This document shows, one piece after another, positions 5,219-6,598 of a DNA stretch of 6,598 nt. Position 1 is the stretch's first letter. Every line of letters starts with the position of its first letter. Under the pieces are notes generated by a model that did no database searches, was not told the DNA's origin, and saw only the letters and a program-made list of their open reading frames with translations. A program made the position numbers and the translations under genes. The stretch comes from Oribacterium sp. UBA6992 (GTDB lineage: Bacteria > Bacillota > Clostridia > Lachnospirales > Lachnospiraceae): assembly GCA_002449915.1 (NCBI GenBank), contig DJXY01000022.1, positions 1-6,598 on the forward strand. Direction: 5' to 3'.

Positions 5219-5241
5219 AATGTCTCCATTCTGTCGGCTGA

Positions 5242-5487
5242 TCCGGCAACGATCATGATATTGAAAACGCTGACCTGGTTCGCGCTATCGCCCACATCTG
5301 GTGGAATAGCGTCTTACCGTCTCCTGGCAGTGCCGCACATCAAACGATCTTCCGCATCCAAAATGATGGCTCTGGCGACTGCGTTGTGGTGGCACAGATT
5401 GATTGCGTTGTTGCAGGATGGGACCAGTCCGGCTATACTATACAGCAGTTTAGCACGGTTGATGCCAATGTGCCATGCCTAAGCTAG
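5242..5487 (+). pseudogene. Unrecognised open frame without a start codon, possible gene remnant
   Basis: Between the divergent Lit-like gene and hflX no intact gene is present. One plus-strand frame runs 81 codons from just after a TGA (5239-5241) to TAG (5485-5487) with no ATG in it. Its translation looks protein-like: ENADLVRAIAHIWWNS, then TIFRIQNDGSGDCVVVAQID and CVVAGWDQSGYTIQQF. Third codon positions in the first half are GC-rich, as in the neighbouring genes. The overlapping frame with an ATG (5210-5482) starts inside the Lit-like gene, has no ribosome binding site and looks like a shifted shadow. I do not recognise the family. It may be the 3' end of a decayed gene. Confidence 0.3.
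5411..5439 (+). promoter_or_regulatory. Candidate promoter of hflX
   Basis: TTGCAG (5411-5416, three of six) and TATACT (5434-5439, five of six) are spaced by 17 bases. The start would be near 5446, leaving an 84-base leader. It lies inside the possible gene remnant. No better candidate is seen between 5440 and 5529. Confidence 0.35.
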
Positions 5488-5529
5488 ACACTCACCCGCA
5501 GGGACCGCAGAAAGGAAACAACTTAAAAT

Positions 5530-6598
5530 ATGTACGATAACGAGCTTTTAGATAAAAAAAGGAAAACAATACTTGTCGGGGCGTGCTTCTCCGACGACAA
5601 GGGCTTTGAAGTCAGCATGGAGGAGCTGCGTGGGCTGGCAGAGGCAGAGAATCTCGAGGTGGTCGCGACGATCACCCAGAATATCGTGAGTGAGGATGCT
5701 GCCTACTTCATCGGCTCCGGCAAGGTGGAGGAAATCAAGCAACGGGTATTTCTGGAGGACGCGGATCTTGTAGTCTTTAACAACGCCCTCTCGCCGAAGC
5801 AGCTTGCAAACCTCGCGCACGATCTCGAGGTCGAAGTCATTGACCGCACCAACCTCATTTTAAATATATTTGCGGACCGCGCGCGGACCCGGGAAGCACG
5901 CATGCAGGTCGACGCCGCCAAGCTCCAGTACATGCTGCCGCGGCTCGTCGGTCTCCGCCAGAATCTCTCCCGGCAGGGCGGCACCGGCGGATCCATGTCC
6001 AACAAGGGCGCCGGCGAAACCCAGATTGAGCTCGACCGCCGGCACATTCAGAAGCAGCTCGCCGCACTTCGCCGCGAATTAAAGGAAATTTCGCAGAACC
6101 GCCTCACCCAGCGGAAAAAGCGTGAGCACAGCGGCATGCCTCTCGTCGCGCTGGTGGGCTACACCAATGCAGGCAAATCCACACTGATGAACCAGCTGAT
6201 TGACGCCTACGGACAGGACGAGGAAAAAAAGGTCATGGTCAAGGACATGCTTTTTGCCACACTGGACACCACCGTTCGCAAAATCACGCCCGGCGACCAC
6301 CGCGACTTCCTGCTTTCAGACACTGTCGGATTTATCAACAACCTTCCGCATGACCTCGTGGACGCCTTCCGTTCGACCTTGGACGAGGCGCTCAATGCCA
6401 ATCTGATCCTCGAGGTTGTGGATTTCTCGGACCCGAATTATCAGATGCAAATGGATGTGACCGCGCAGACGCTCAAGGATCTCGGAGCGGGCTCTATCCC
6501 GGTGCTGTATCTCATGAATAAATCCGACCGCAAATACCCGCTGTCCGAGCTTCCGATTGTCCGCGACGACAAAATTTATCTCTCCGCAAGCCGGGGCA
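5530..6598 (+). CDS. hflX: Ribosome-associated GTPase HflX, 3' end cut by window edge
   Basis: HflX binds the 50S subunit and splits stalled or hibernating 70S ribosomes in a GTP-dependent way. The 356 codons present include the N-terminal HflX domain with the SMEELRGLAEAENLEVV start and the FIGSGKVEEIK segment. The INLILNIFADRART-type helix pair follows, here DRTNLILNIFADRARTREAR. Next is the glycine-rich linker with NKGAGETQIELDRR at about 158-171. The GTPase domain has G1 GYTNAGKST (210-218), G2 around TTVRK (247-251), G3 DTVGF (264-268), G4 NKSD (330-333) and G5 SAS just before the edge. Homologues have about 410-430 residues, so a short C-terminal part is missing. The ATG at 5530 follows AAAGGAAA (5511-5518), about 13 bases from the AGGA core, which is longer than usual. 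No alternative start fits better, because the protein begins with the normal MYDNE...KKRKTILVG lead-in. Confidence 0.93.
   Translation, partial: MYDNELLDKKRKTILVGACFSDDKGFEVSMEELRGLAEAENLEVVATITQNIVSEDAAYFIGSGKVEEIKQRVFLEDADLVVFNNALSPKQLANLAHDLEVEVIDRTNLILNIFADRARTREARMQVDAAKLQYMLPRLVGLRQNLSRQGGTGGSMSNKGAGETQIELDRRHIQKQLAALRRELKEISQNRLTQRKKREHSGMPLVALVGYTNAGKSTLMNQLIDAYGQDEEKKVMVKDMLFATLDTTVRKITPGDHRDFLLSDTVGFINNLPHDLVDAFRSTLDEALNANLILEVVDFSDPNYQMQMDVTAQTLKDLGAGSIPVLYLMNKSDRKYPLSELPIVRDDKIYLSASRG

Noticed and set aside
5210..5482. Plus-strand open frame of 90 codons beginning inside the Lit-like gene
   Set aside because: It has no ribosome binding site and reads like a shifted frame of the 5242-5487 stretch.

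Overview
The window reads as chromosomal DNA from an anaerobic member of the Bacillota, most likely class Clostridia and plausibly Lachnospiraceae. This rests on strong AGGAGG-type ribosome binding sites, TTGACA/TATAAT-type promoters, a tetrahydrofolate (THF) riboswitch in front of a folate ECF-transporter S subunit (a Clostridia hallmark), a TIGR01906/Lit-type membrane protein and a clostridial-style HflX. The family-level placement is inference.

Layout. 1-999 (-): 5' three quarters of fumC, class II fumarase, cut by the window edge. 1000-1403: divergent regulatory region with a fumC promoter and leader on the minus strand, and a folT promoter, THF riboswitch and ribosome-binding-site sequestering hairpin on the plus strand. 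1404-1949 (+): folT. 1982-2947 (-): a LysR-type regulator, convergent with folT. 2948-3367: a gene-poor 420 bp holding the LysR promoter with a 24-bp palindrome, a frameshifted P-loop gene remnant, a cluster of AT-rich palindromes and an extended -10 promoter. 3368-3913 (+): a flavodoxin-like NAD(P)H-dependent FMN reductase, followed directly by a truncated GNAT acetyltransferase start (3922 to about 4041). A bidirectional terminator lies at 4083-4113. 4118-4399 (-): a 93-residue glutaredoxin-like protein. 4487-5218 (-): a four-helix membrane protein of the TIGR01906/DUF1461 family, the family of lipoprotein intramolecular transacylase Lit. 5219-5529: no intact gene; it holds an open frame without a start codon (possible remnant) and a weak hflX promoter candidate. 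5530-6598 (+): hflX, the ribosome-associated GTPase, cut by the right edge.

How the parts relate. This is a mosaic of short, mostly single-gene units rather than one pathway. The best-supported regulatory circuit is folate sensing controlling FolT synthesis. The LysR gene and the flavodoxin-like gene are divergent and may be linked, but the two palindromic elements between them do not share a motif. Two gene fragments in 3.0-4.1 kb, and perhaps a third at 5.2-5.5 kb, suggest small deletions and decay around the regulator/reductase pair. I found no CRISPR array, tRNA, rRNA, insertion sequence or clearly new multi-gene system.
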